DNA of 64,000 nucleotides. It comes from Branchipolynoe longqiensis (Eukaryota > Annelida > Polychaeta > Phyllodocida > Polynoidae). The stretch lies in NCBI GenBank assembly GCA_030323885.1, contig CM059197.1:29841178-29905177 (forward strand), in the 5' to 3' direction. The notes beneath the pieces are model-generated. The model ran no database searches and was not told the DNA's origin. It saw nothing but the letters and a program-made list of their open reading frames with translations. The translations under genes and the position numbers were made by a program. This document shows, in pieces, positions 46,615-56,699 of the stretch. The first letter of the stretch is position 1. Each line of letters opens with the position of its first letter.

Positions 46615-46672
46615 CACGTGCTTCCTTCTCCCTAGCCTGAGGCTAGCCTGAGGCTGTATACCGAGGTAAAAT
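46615..46672. repeat. 5' terminal repeat of the deleted DIRS copy
   Basis: The sequence CACGTGCTTCCTTCTCCCTA to ATACCGAGGTAAAAT matches the element terminus at 45728-45780. The junction with the recombinase remnant is at CACCT/CACGT, a site of short microhomology. Confidence 0.85.
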
Positions 46673-47181
46673 ATATAAATATACACATACATACTGGCAT
46701 CACTCTCTTTTTGAAACAACAAAAAACATGGTCACCACAATAATTCATTACGTAATAGATGCATTCATTAGAATGATCAAGTTAATCAATATCTATAAAT
46801 GTAACTATTTATGACACCGGCTTTTAAATTTAGATCTACTCAATCAGTGGGATACACTTCCAAGACGGCTTCACGCTTCATATAGTAGTATATAAGGAAC
46901 TATGGGCATCTCATGGTTCCGGATTTGAATTGTTAGCATATGACAGGAAAGTTTATCTTAGTGGTAGACGTTACACATTATTTGAGGCTTACAATGAATG
47001 ATGCACAGAATAGGGGTGCAAATTTCCTTTGGCTTACAATGTAGATAATTTCGGAACCTTTATAATGAATACAAAAATGCAATCACTCAGTGAATTTAGT
47101 TAGATGGTACTAACCATGCTAATTAAAAGCAACCAACAAAAAGGGGGGGGGATTGGGGGAGTTCTACAACATGTTTGTATA

Positions 47182-47756
47182 GAGGGTATTCCCGTGACGT
47201 CATCAAACGGAAGTACGGCCATTGTGGCGATATCAACTAGTAAACAACCTGTCGGTTGCAGTAACATAGTCCATAGAGAGGTAGATCATTCTTTCAGTTT
47301 TATTCCAAATTAATAGAAATGCAGAACCCGAACGGTATAAATTTAATATAATCTTTTCGTTGAATATGTTTTCTTTATGTGTGCCATGCGGTTTGTTTCT
47401 AGGTTGTGTAGTTTTAGAGATATTTCACTTTTTCTGTATGAAGATTGCTCACGACCATTGACAATGCATTGAGTTTGTGGGTATGCGCAGTGCAAAATGT
47501 CCATTTTATTCAAAATTATAAGAAATGCATAACCCTAACCTTATAGATTTAATATAATCTTATTGGTGAATATGTTTTCTATATGTCTTCCAAGTGGCTT
47601 GTTTCTAGGTGGTGTGGTTTTAGAGATATTTCACATTTTCTGTATGAAGATTGCTCACTGCCATTGACAATGCATTGAGTTTGTTGGGTTTGTTATTTTG
47701 GTTGTATCACCACAATGGCCGCATTTCCATTTAGTATGACGTCAGTGCATACCCTC
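47182..47756. mobile_element. TA-flanked TIR element with internal tandem duplication
   Basis: Ends pair over about 50 bp, beginning GAGGGTATTCCCGTGACGTC on the left and GAGGGTATGCACTGACGTCA on the right complement. TA flanks both. The interior consists of two ~210-bp direct repeats (about 47290-47500 and 47510-47690), each with TTTTAGAGATATTTCAC and GCCATTGACAATGCATTGAG-like words. No transposase is present. Confidence 0.75.
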
Positions 47757-47830
47757 TATCGGGGGTAAATATTGGGAGTTAAGAAAATCGGATTCATCTA
47801 GTGGAGAGGCATGCCTGAGTCATTACTGTT

Positions 47831-48070
47831 CAGGGTAGGACAATAACTGCCCGGTTGCTAGGACACCTAGTTTTAATCGATCGAGCAGGTGAAGTTCTCG
47901 GTGACCTGCCCAAACGGGGAAGTCGTTATTTCTCTGATCTGCAGTAGCAGATTTCAAATTCAATTGGCTGGCTTGGGCTTGGGCAAGTAGTCGTGCCACT
48001 CGGGCAAGTAGAAAATTCAGTCACTTGCCCAATAGGGCAAGTGCAAACAAAAAGTGACTGTCCTACCCTG
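47831..48070. mobile_element. hAT-like MITE (CAGGGTAGGACA ends)
   Basis: CAGGGTAGGACAATAACTG on the left pairs with the complement of AGTGACTGTCCTACCCTG on the right. The interior has GGGCAAGT words on one side and CTGCCCAA words on the other. No clear target duplication is visible. Confidence 0.6.
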
Positions 48071-48206
48071 GTGTTAGGTGGAGTAAGTTTCACCAAATGC
48101 TATGTGGGGGAGGGACCTATGCCAACACAAAAAGGGCATTCCGAATGAAACCGGAATAAATTAACCCTGACGGCGGCTCTAGGGTTGGTTGGTTGGTTGG
48201 TTGGTT

Positions 48207-48251
48207 GTTGGAGTTTTACGTCCTGGCAACATCTAAGGTCATATCAGGACG
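48207..48251 (-). mobile_element. SINE-A tail-only fragment
   Basis: The fragment follows four to five GGTT units and runs from GTTGGAGTTTTACGTCCTGG to CATATCAGGACGG, stopping at the recurrent breakpoint. Confidence 0.8.
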
Positions 48252-48519
48252 GCTCTAGGGAAGGGCGTGCAACGCATGAAGCAAAGGGAAAGGGTACAAA
48301 GACGGGCAGGAAACAAGCCTCAGGGTCACTGAGGGCCAGCAGGAGGCGACAACCGGAAGTGGAAAGGACCTGCAAGGGAGCGTGCACGCTGCACATCAAG
48401 CACGGAAAGAGTGCAAAAGGAACAGCAACTGCCCGATCAAAAAGGCAATAAAAAGAGGAAAAGAATTAATTTACACATTGTTATGGGTGCTACTTTAGCG
48501 TGCGGTCTACCAGGACTTT

Positions 48520-48655
48520 AACCCTACCCCTAACCCAAACCCAAACCCAAACCGTAACCCAAACCGTAACCCAAACCCTAACCCTAACCCAAACCCTGAC
48601 CCAAACCCAAACCCAAACCCAAACCCAAACCCAAACCCAAACCCAAACCCGTTAA
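48520..48655. repeat. Telomere-like (CCCTAA/CCCAAA)n array
   Basis: About 20 hexamers of CCCTAA and CCCAAA type stand in tandem inside the hAT-like element. The short sister copy at 56295 has only two to three such units at the same place. The GFGFGF minus ORF is a shadow. Confidence 0.9.
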
Positions 48656-48664
48656 AAAAGTTTG

Positions 48665-49015
48665 TTAAAGTTGCATGGTCCAATGGTTTTTGAGTTTCTG
48701 TCATTTTCTGAGATAAATATATTAGGTTGTTATAATGTACGTTATTTTAGTTTGAAGTTACTTTTATTTTAAATGCTAAGTTTTGAGATATTTGAACCAT
48801 AAATAAACATGTAAAATTAGTTTCGGCAAGGATGCTAAAACTGGCACCAGAGGCTTCTGCAGTAACAAGTGCTCGTATTCCATTCCGTTCTAACTTCTAT
48901 GTGGTGACAACTGTTTTATAAGTGCCAAAGTATCTAAATTACATATGTAGAATCAAATCTAGATCACTGCTTTGGTTTTGAAAATTATATACTTTATCTG
49001 ATTATGCAGCTTTAA
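48665..49015. mobile_element. TTAA-type MITE (family A) with verified empty site
   Basis: Starts TTAAAGTTGCATGGTCCAAT and ends GATTATGCAGCTTTAA. The host element's sister copy at 56295 reads GTTTGTTAAATAAAC at this point, which is the unoccupied site. Comparison shows that TTAA was duplicated on insertion. TTAA duplication is known for piggyBac and Sola3 transposases. Confidence 0.9.
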
Positions 49016-49123
49016 ATAGACAGGTCAGATGGCGTCTTCGATGATCTCTATTTAACTAACTTTTTATGGTTAGGGTTAGGGGTGGGATTCAAGTCCCGGT
49101 AGACCACACGCGAATGTAGCCCC

Positions 49124-50916
49124 CTGTTATGTTTCGCCAAACGTTAGTTATGTACTGCTAGGAACAGATGTGGACCTGTAAGGGTTACAATCAGAGAAAC
49201 GCAGTCGGCGTATGTCTACTCCACTACAAGCAGTTTCAAGTTAATCTTTCAGCGAGAAATTTACAAATAAATATATACTTCTGAAAGGGGCTTCTTTTGT
49301 CTCTCTCACTAAAACAGTTATGGCTATAAAAAGTAGAGACAGGATGTAGCAGGGTACTGGGCAAGCCAAGGTCAAGGTCGTTACCTCCGCCTGTAGGGAA
49401 CCAGCAGGACAAGCGGAATGGAGGCACAAACAGAAGGTCACAGCAAGGTCAGAGGTGTGACCTGGGTGGCAAGGTCAGTGTAATTCAAGGTCAAAGCTGG
49501 GGTAGTGATCGCGGTGTAAATGGCCTCGTGGTACAAGGTCAAACGGTTTGGTTGACCTTTGTGTGAGGGTGTATTGCAAGAGCCAAGGTCGGTCATAATT
49601 TCAAGAAAAGAAGACATGTCTTCACAATTACCGACATTAGGCATGAATATATAGGTCAGCGACAATGATTAATTAGCCCTGAGTGTAAAACAAAACATTT
49701 GAATACTTTCACTGTGTGGCAATCAGCGGTCAGAAAGGTCGTAACCATGAATTGCATTGCACAACACGACGGGAACAAATGACCTGCACACAGGAGGGCC
49801 ATGGTTCAGTGTAGACGAAGACTCTTTCTCAGAGATGCCAACATTGTGTGACCATTAATAGGAAGAATTTAACATTTTATTAGGAAGAAATGTTTTTGTG
49901 CGGAAACGCTCAGCAGGACAATCGGACATATATCATGACATAGTATAATCATACAATATATAATATGTATAATTATATTATGTACTTTTTATTACAAGTC
50001 CCAGCATATATCTCACCATGTGTCAATGTGTCATTTTTTAGGTTCTGCTTGCCACCTTGAGCTGCTGATGTCATCTAGCTCCTGTAAGTAACTGATTTTG
50101 CCTTTTGTATCAGCTGATTTTTTTTTTTTAAGTGGGTGAGAGTGAAAATCAGGAGATTTGCACATGGAATCGCAATAACGTAAGAGAGTAGCCAAAATCA
50201 AAAGTCTTCCTACAAAATCGGAGCCGTTGGCATCTCCGCTTTCTCCGAACACATCTCGCTGAGGGGTAGGTAGGTAGGTGCTGTGTGCAGGTGGCAGCGG
50301 GTTGTGACGTGGGGCGGAACGGGGAGAGGAGATTGACGGCTGAACCCAAAAAGCGGTTGGCACAAAGAATGCGCAAATAGTGACAAAATGATAAGAACTG
50401 TGACCAGATGGGTGCTCATCAGTTGAAGGTCCAAGCTCAAAGCCGGGCCCAGTCACAGCGCCAACAGCGACCCATCACGCGGCGGCACCGCACACTATCA
50501 CGCCATCCACTTCCGGGTCAGCGCCTGCGCACTGACCTCAAGTCATGTCAGGCTTTCGACTCACGCAAACAACCCGAGTCAAGCTTCTATTGTTTCAACC
50601 AATCTACCAGCCATTTTTTGCTGTTGTTGTTGGGGTTTCTTTTTAATATATATATATATATATATTTTTTTTTTTTTACTTACCACAGATTTTTGTTACA
50701 AAATTAACATCTAAATGATTTATTTTCGATCTAAGGGCTCTTTCTTGGAGAAAATACATGAAAAAAAATCCAAACCAAGCCCTCAATCATTAGTCTTTCC
50801 ACCACGGTGATTTTAACTTGTTAGGAGCGAAATGTCAAGTTAAGATGCCCCAGGTTACACATAATTACCACCCAGTAATAAAGATTACAGAGTGGACATA
50901 AGGTAGTGGGCGAATG
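49124..50916. other. Intronic sequence, no gene seen
   Basis: Between 49370 and 49600 the word CAAGGTCA recurs many times with irregular spacing. Elsewhere there are short A/T tracts and a TA array at 50647-50664. ORFs here lack domains. Confidence 0.45.
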
Positions 50917-51202
50917 CAGGGTCCATACACAAGATATGAAATTCAAGGCTATTTCAAGGCTTCATTTTTTTAATGATAGGAATTTAAGACCATTTTCATT
51001 TGAATTTCAGGAAAAACCAAGTGGTGCATGATGATTTCAGACTAACTTAGATCAGGGGGGGGGGGGAAGGTTTCATGGAATTCAAGACTTTTAAAGACAA
51101 ATTACCTCAAATAGGATAAATTCAAGGTTTTTCAAGGTCTTGAAATGGGGAAAATGAAGTTCCAAGACCTTTCAAAACTGTCTAGGCCCCGGATGGACCC
51201 TG
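50917..51202. mobile_element. TIR MITE (family C), second copy
   Basis: The ends CAGGGTCCATAC and GGATGGACCCTG and the AATTCAAG-rich interior match 4102-4386. A minisatellite starts directly at its right end. Confidence 0.8.
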
Positions 51203-51480
51203 GTAATTATAGTGTGGGTGAGTGGTAGTGTGGGTGCGTGGTGAGTGGTTGGGTGGGTGTGTGGGTGAGTGGTAGTGTGACTGAGTGGTAGTGTGGGTGA
51301 GTGGTAGTGTGGGTGAGTGGTAGTGTGACTGAATGGTAGTGTGGGTGAGTGGTAGTGTGGGTGAGTGGTAGTGTGGGTGAGTGGTAGTGTGGGTGAGTGG
51401 TAATGCGGGTGAGTGGTAGTGTGGGTGAGTGGTAGTGTGGGTGAGTGGTAGTGTGGGTGAGTGGTAGTGTGGGTGAGCGC
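51203..51480. repeat. 16-bp minisatellite GTGGGTGAGTGGTAGT, about 17 copies
   Basis: Near-perfect tandem copies begin at the end of the family-C MITE. The plus strand is G/T-rich with almost no C. The minus ORFs of (THPHYHSPTLPL) type are shadows of the array. Confidence 0.95.
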
Positions 51481-52327
51481 CAACAGACTGCAGGCTGGGA
51501 CCCAGCTTCAGACAACAGAGCAGGTATATAATATGTTAACCTTCAGCATTAATGTGCACTACCGTGTATTAACAGAGCTCTCCCCCAACGACCCAGTTGG
51601 GGCGGACAGACTAACCGCACCATACACTGTGGTACTAGATCCATCCGCCTTAGGATAAAGAGGGCAGTGGAAGAAACATCATCCACTGCTTTCCCCTTAG
51701 TGTATACATTATGCTTATCAATCAGCTTAAAAACATTAATAAATGCCAAAAGAAAATTGGCCGTTGAAAAAAAAGTGTTCAGATTTTATTTAGTCAATGT
51801 GCCATGACAGTACGCTTAAAAGAACTGTATTGTGACACTAGAAAAGAAATAGTTCCGACCATTCAAGGAACTCTAAATAGTGCGAAGACCATTCACAGTT
51901 CAAATTAAAAAGAACATCTCCAGAATGTCAAACATGCATGCGCAATAACCATATGACCATATTAATATTGAAATTCTGTGATTTCACCTATAACAATCAT
52001 AATTATAATATGCTTTTTCCCGCATTCTTAAATATGACATTCATTTCGGAGAGCGGAAATAACTAATTATGCACCGAAGAGTTCTTTAAAATCATATATT
52101 AAAGTAAAATTATAACTGCAATCTATGTGGAATTAGAACTACATCGTAATAGAATCAAGCAATATAGACGTATATTTGTTTAATTAATGTTTTCCTTTTG
52201 GAAATAACCAACCAAGAGCATGGCATTTTCAATTATAATGAACAGATTTGTCAGTACAAATTTCAAGATCCCTTTTACAATTCACAATTTGCACATGAAT
52301 AAAGCAAGTAAGTAAGACGATACGTAC

Positions 52328-52483
52328 ATAGCCCTCCGGATGCAACTTGATAAGGAACTTTTTCCTCTTGAAGCTGAGCTTGCGAATCTTGGCCCATGAG
52401 AAGGTGTTGATCTTGGTGGCGTTTTGGTAAACGAGCACGCCCATGTGGGCGACCGCCAGGTTAAGGCTCACCCCCTCGTGATC
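52328..52483 (-). CDS. FERM-domain gene, exon: FERM C-lobe core
   Basis: The 156-bp exon encodes exactly 52 residues in phase 0, from [19 protein letters not shown] to LIKLHPEGY. The acceptor is CTGTCCCCTAG and the donor GGCTAT/gtacgta. The core reads [19 protein letters not shown], the strand pair and basic patch of the PH-like F3 lobe. The wording [23 protein letters not shown] is characteristic of FARP1/2, Cdep and FRMD7. Joined to 30828-30988 it gives a continuous F3 lobe. Upstream FERM N- and middle-lobe exons are not visible up to 64000. Confidence 0.92.
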
Positions 52484-52499
52484 CTAGGGGACAGACAAC

Positions 52500-53060
52500 A
52501 GTAGCCATGAACCAGCAGCCAAGCAACGCCTACAACCTAGCAACACCTACCACATAGTAATCCTCATAACCTAATAACACCTACAACTTTGCAACTTCCA
52601 CAAGACAGCAATGCTCACAACCCAGCAATGCTCGCATCCCAGCAATGTTCACAACCTAGCAGTGCATACAACCTAGCAACGCACACAACCTAGCAATGCA
52701 TAAAACCTAGCAATGCATACAACTTAGCAACGTATACAGCCTAGCAACGGACACAACCCAGTAATCCTCATAACCCCATAGCACCGACCGTGTAGCAACT
52801 GCCACAACCCAGCAACGCCCACAACCTAGCAATGCATGCAACCTAGCGACTCATACAAACTAGCAATGCATACAACCTAGCAACGCATACAACCCAGCAA
52901 TGCACACAACCTAGTAATCCTCAACCTAATAACACCCACAACTTAGCAACTCCCACAACCCAGTAATGCTCACAATCCAGCAATGCCCACAACCTAGCAA
53001 TGCCTACAACCTAGCAAACCCATAACTCCATAGCGCTGACAACCTAGCAAAACAAAACCT
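52500..53060. repeat. CACAACCTAGCAATGC-type minisatellite
   Basis: Imperfect 15-19-bp units built on ACAACCTAGCAATGCATA run for about 560 bp, starting some 15 bp upstream of the FERM exon acceptor. The array lies in the intron on the transcript's 5' side. Confidence 0.85.
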
Positions 53061-53148
53061 AATAACATCATAACGTGAACAGCAGCAACTCACACACACA
53101 AATTAGGAAAGGGGATATAATTATCAACCCTGCCTAGAATGTGGTGTT

Positions 53149-53375
53149 CTCTGTGACGGAGTGGTGAGAGTGTCTGACTTTTTTCTGGTCAGACTCCTAA
53201 TCTGAAGGTTGGTGGTTCGATTCCCCATGCCCCCCACCTCTGCCAATTTGGATTTCCACCGCTGTGGATAACTAACAGCGTCATCAAAGGCCAGTTGCTC
53301 TCATACCATGTCTATGTGGTGTGGGAGGTTAGAAATCCCTTGGGTTGGTAAAAGTGTAGGCTCGGGCTTTCTATC
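53149..53375 (+). mobile_element. SINE-B, tRNA-derived, plus orientation
   Basis: The head CTGTGACGGAGTGGTGAGAG is followed by an insertion (ACTTTTTTCTGGTC), an anticodon-like arm CAGACTCCTAATCTG, and the B box GGTTCGATTCCCC. The body matches the reverse copy at 21690-21980. Confidence 0.8.
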
Positions 53376-54019
53376 GCCAAACTGTCTAATGGTGAAAACA
53401 AGTCTATTTAGACTTATCTATGAAAGGCAGTATAAATCTTCAAGAAAATAAAAGAATGATTATAGTGTTATATCACCAGTGTTCCATACACCGGTTGACA
53501 GGTTCTAATGTTTTATCATACCGAGGTGTTCCTATTAATAGACACATATCTAAGTGTTCTGGGACACAGATTCACTCCACATATAAACACAGTTTTCTAC
53601 TGTTTGAAGATGATTTAATATTGGATGGCTGCACACTCAGGAACATCATTCTGATGATACATGACTCTCCCACATCGTCTTCCATTCTGGCATAATTCAG
53701 TAACTGGCTGGTGAAGCATAACAGAATTGTTCAATTACAAAACATATTCTCTAGATTTTAACAGCCAACCACTAGGCTGTATTAAACATCAGCCAGGACA
53801 TGATTAATAAATCCCTTTTTAAAAATATCAACGCACAAACAAATCCAGGTATATAACATAAAAATACTTATATGAGCTGATATAACATTAAACTAACACA
53901 CCCACACCTGACATCCTTAGTAATACTGGCATGTTAATTTAGTAATGCTGGCATATTAATTCATCTCCAAAAAAATATCGGTCAGTTAATGAACTTTTGC
54001 ATACAAATTACCTGGAGTA

Positions 54020-55050
54020 CAAAAGACTACCAACACTCACAGTTACCTGTCTTACCAACACTACCATCACTCACAGTTACCTGTCTTACGAACACTATCA
54101 TCAGTCAGATTTACCTGTCTTACTAACACTACCATCACTCACAGTTACCCGCCTTACCAACACTACCATCACTCACAGTTACCTGTCTTACTAACACTAT
54201 CATCACTCAGATTTACCTGTCTTACTAACACTACCATCATTCACAGTTACCTGTCTTACCAACACTACCATCACTCATAGGTTACCGGTCTTACTAAGTA
54301 CCATTACTGAGAGTAACCTGTCTTACTAACACTATTGTCATTCAGTTACCTGTCTTACTAACACAACCATCAACCACAGTTCCCTGTCTTACCAACACTA
54401 CCATCATGTAGTGACCTGTCTTACTAACACTACCATCACTCACAGTTAACCATCTTACTAACACTATCATCACTCAGATTAATCTGTCTTACTAACACTA
54501 CCATCATTCACAGTTACCTGTCTTACCAACACTACCATCACTCATAGGTTACCTGTCTTACTAACACTATCATCACTCAGATTTACCTGTCTTACTAACA
54601 CTAGCACCATTCACAGTTCTCTGTCTTACCAACACTACCATCATGTAGTGACCTGTCTTACTAACACTACCATCACTCACAGTTACCCGTCTTACTAACA
54701 CTATCATCACTCAGATTAATCTGTCTTACTAACACTACCATCATTCACAGTTACCTGTCTTACCAACACTACCATCACTCATAGATTACCTGTCTTACTA
54801 AGTACCATTACTCAGAGTAACCTATCTTACTAACACTAATGTCATTCAGTTACCTGTCTTACTAACACAACCATCATTCACAGTTACCTATCTTACCAAC
54901 ACTACCATCATGCAGTGACCTGTCTTACTAACACTACCATCACTCACAGTTGCCTGTCTTACCAACATAACCATCACTCACAATTACCTGTCTTACAAAC
55001 ACTACCATCACGTAGAGCTACCTATCTTACTAACAGTATGGTCACTCACA
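54020..55050. repeat. ~34-bp minisatellite, about 30 copies
   Basis: Units contain CTTACTAACACTACCATCAC and TCACAGTTACCTGT. Units of different subtypes (for example CACTCAGATTTACCTG and CATGTAGTGACCTG) recur in the same order, giving a higher-order period of about 240-300 bp. Confidence 0.9.
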
Positions 55051-56294
55051 TCATACATGCATACCTGTGTGAATCTAACCCCACATATTGTGTTGGTCGT
55101 GACACACACACGTTAAACACTCAGTGTAAAGTAGTACCCGTCTTCAACGGACACCTCTGCATCCAAGCCAAAGTTCTTCTGTGCCAACGGAGGGACAATC
55201 AATCAAGTGGAACACAAATAATATTTACATTGAACAAATTTGTCTGCACATGGCATGGGTCCGCCGCTCAGGTGTCATCGAAGACAGGCACTACTGTAAA
55301 CATGAATAGATCTACAAGTGCCATGTTAGTGCCAATGCACACCAACCTGTATTATATATAGATAATTTTAGCACATTCAAACCGCTTTATCACGAGACTG
55401 CGGGGTTATTCAGATACAGACGTGAATGTGTGTGGGGGATTTAGGATAACTTTATTCAGCTTTTAGTGTTGTTAAGTTTTCTCCCATGAACCCTGCCCTG
55501 AGTAAGAAAGGGAAAGAAGAGGATGGGTGGGACTGGTAAAAATTGTATGTATGCTGGACAGCACCAACGCACCCTAGAGCACGGGTGTAGAGTGGGTGAT
55601 AGCGTAGTGCAGAAAGGATCCGCCAGGGGTGATGCTGTAAAGTTATGAAGGATTCATGCACAAAAACCGACAAATCCATTTTAGTTGTTTTCTGTCAAAT
55701 AGAATTTATTGTTTGATTTCCAGTTAAAGTCTATCAATTTCGTATTGAGTAGGGAATTATATAGGGATGTGGCAGCTTCCGTGAAAAATATCGATTTGAT
55801 TATCGGAATGATGGCAGCTTCAACACAAACGTGGTAGTCATGGTTTCATTTTGGCCTGGATGGCGTTTTGTTGGTTTTTGCGCCTGAACCCTTCACTGTC
55901 ATTCCCCCTAGCGAATCAATCACAATTCACAGGCTTTTCAAGGCCTTCAAATGGGGCAAATGAAGTTCAAGACTGTTCATGCCCCGTCGGACCTTGCCAC
56001 TTATTGCCCGACATATAGCTTGAGATACTGGGGGTGGGGTGGGGGGGGGGGGATGTGGCGGTTTTCACTGCGGCAAAAACGAGCTGGGTGTAAATCACAT
56101 TGGTATGAGGGTCTCAAACCCCATCTGGGCAATAAGGAATTGATTCAATGCAGTTGTCTACGCAATTAACTCGGGCCCAGTAGATAGTGAACATTTCAAT
56201 ATGTGCATATAGAATTCATCGTAACAAAACAGGAAAGTGATATTGGAACAAAGGCCGGTGTGATATCATCCTATTGGTGCAATGCAAACAAGGA
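55051..56294. other. Intronic sequence, no gene seen; holds a MITE fragment
   Basis: At 55930-55998 a fragment of the family-C MITE right end is visible (GGCCTTCAAATGGGGCAAAT). A G run lies at 56040-56051. The plus ORF extending past 55050 and the minus ORF at 55452-55679 have no recognised domain. Confidence 0.45.
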
Positions 56295-56470
56295 GGGACT
56301 ACTTTAGCGTGTGGTCTAGCAGGACTTAAACCTAACCCTAACCCTAAACAGTTTGTTAAATAAACATTTAAGTCAGGTCAGATGGCGTCTTCTAGGATCC
56401 CTATTTAAATAACGTTTTAAGGTTAGGGGTAGAGTTGAAGTCCCGGTAGAGCACACCCTAAAGTAGCACC
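56295..56470. mobile_element. hAT-like element, short copy with intact TTAA site
   Basis: The ends GGGACTACTTTAGCGTGTGG and the complement of the right, GGTGCTACTTTAGGGTGTGC, form an inverted repeat. The 8-bp duplication is AACAAGGA/AACAAGGG. It contains two to three CCTAAC units and the empty TTAA site, and is the sister of 48486-49123. Confidence 0.85.
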
Positions 56471-56699
56471 AACAAGGGTATCACAAAGAATGGTGCACAC
56501 CTCCATCTCAGAATTACTGAGAGCGGTTGACCTATTTACACATCATCTCGTTAACTACACTAAAGACTTGGAATAACTCAGTCGCTATGTACACCAACTC
56601 GGCACCAACCAGTTGTAAAAATATGCGGCCTTTTGGTTAAATTCTAAAGTGTCATGTATAATTAATAGTTGTAATGATATGTGTAAAATGATTAATTAT

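Larger units (their letters stand above)
40313..46700 (-). mobile_element. Composite DIRS-type locus with palindromic direct repeats
   Basis: The locus contains a near-complete DIRS-like element (40652-45780) and a deletion derivative (about 46097-46672). A block of about 340 bp, itself a palindrome, occurs twice in direct orientation: at 40336-40651 and 45781-46096. Each has two ~88-90-bp arms. The whole locus is bounded by an inverted 22-bp word beginning ATGCCAGTATGTATGTGTAT (40313-40334 and 46679-46700). The tyrosine recombinase, RT/RNase H order and terminal inverted repeats are the hallmarks of DIRS elements. These integrate as circles by recombination instead of by an integrase. Confidence 0.85.
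48486..49123. mobile_element. hAT-like element carrying telomere-like repeats, split by a MITE
   Basis: The ends GGTGCTACTTTAGCGTGCGG and (complement of the right) GGGGCTACATTCGCGTGTGG form an inverted repeat of about 45 bp. An 8-bp target duplication with one mismatch flanks it (TTGTTATG/CTGTTATG). A short copy lies at 56295-56470. Inside are a telomere-like array and the TTAA-type MITE 48665-49015. Confidence 0.8.

Noticed and set aside
54915..55361. 148-codon plus-strand ORF
   Set aside because: Its first third is minisatellite and the rest has no domain or splice support.
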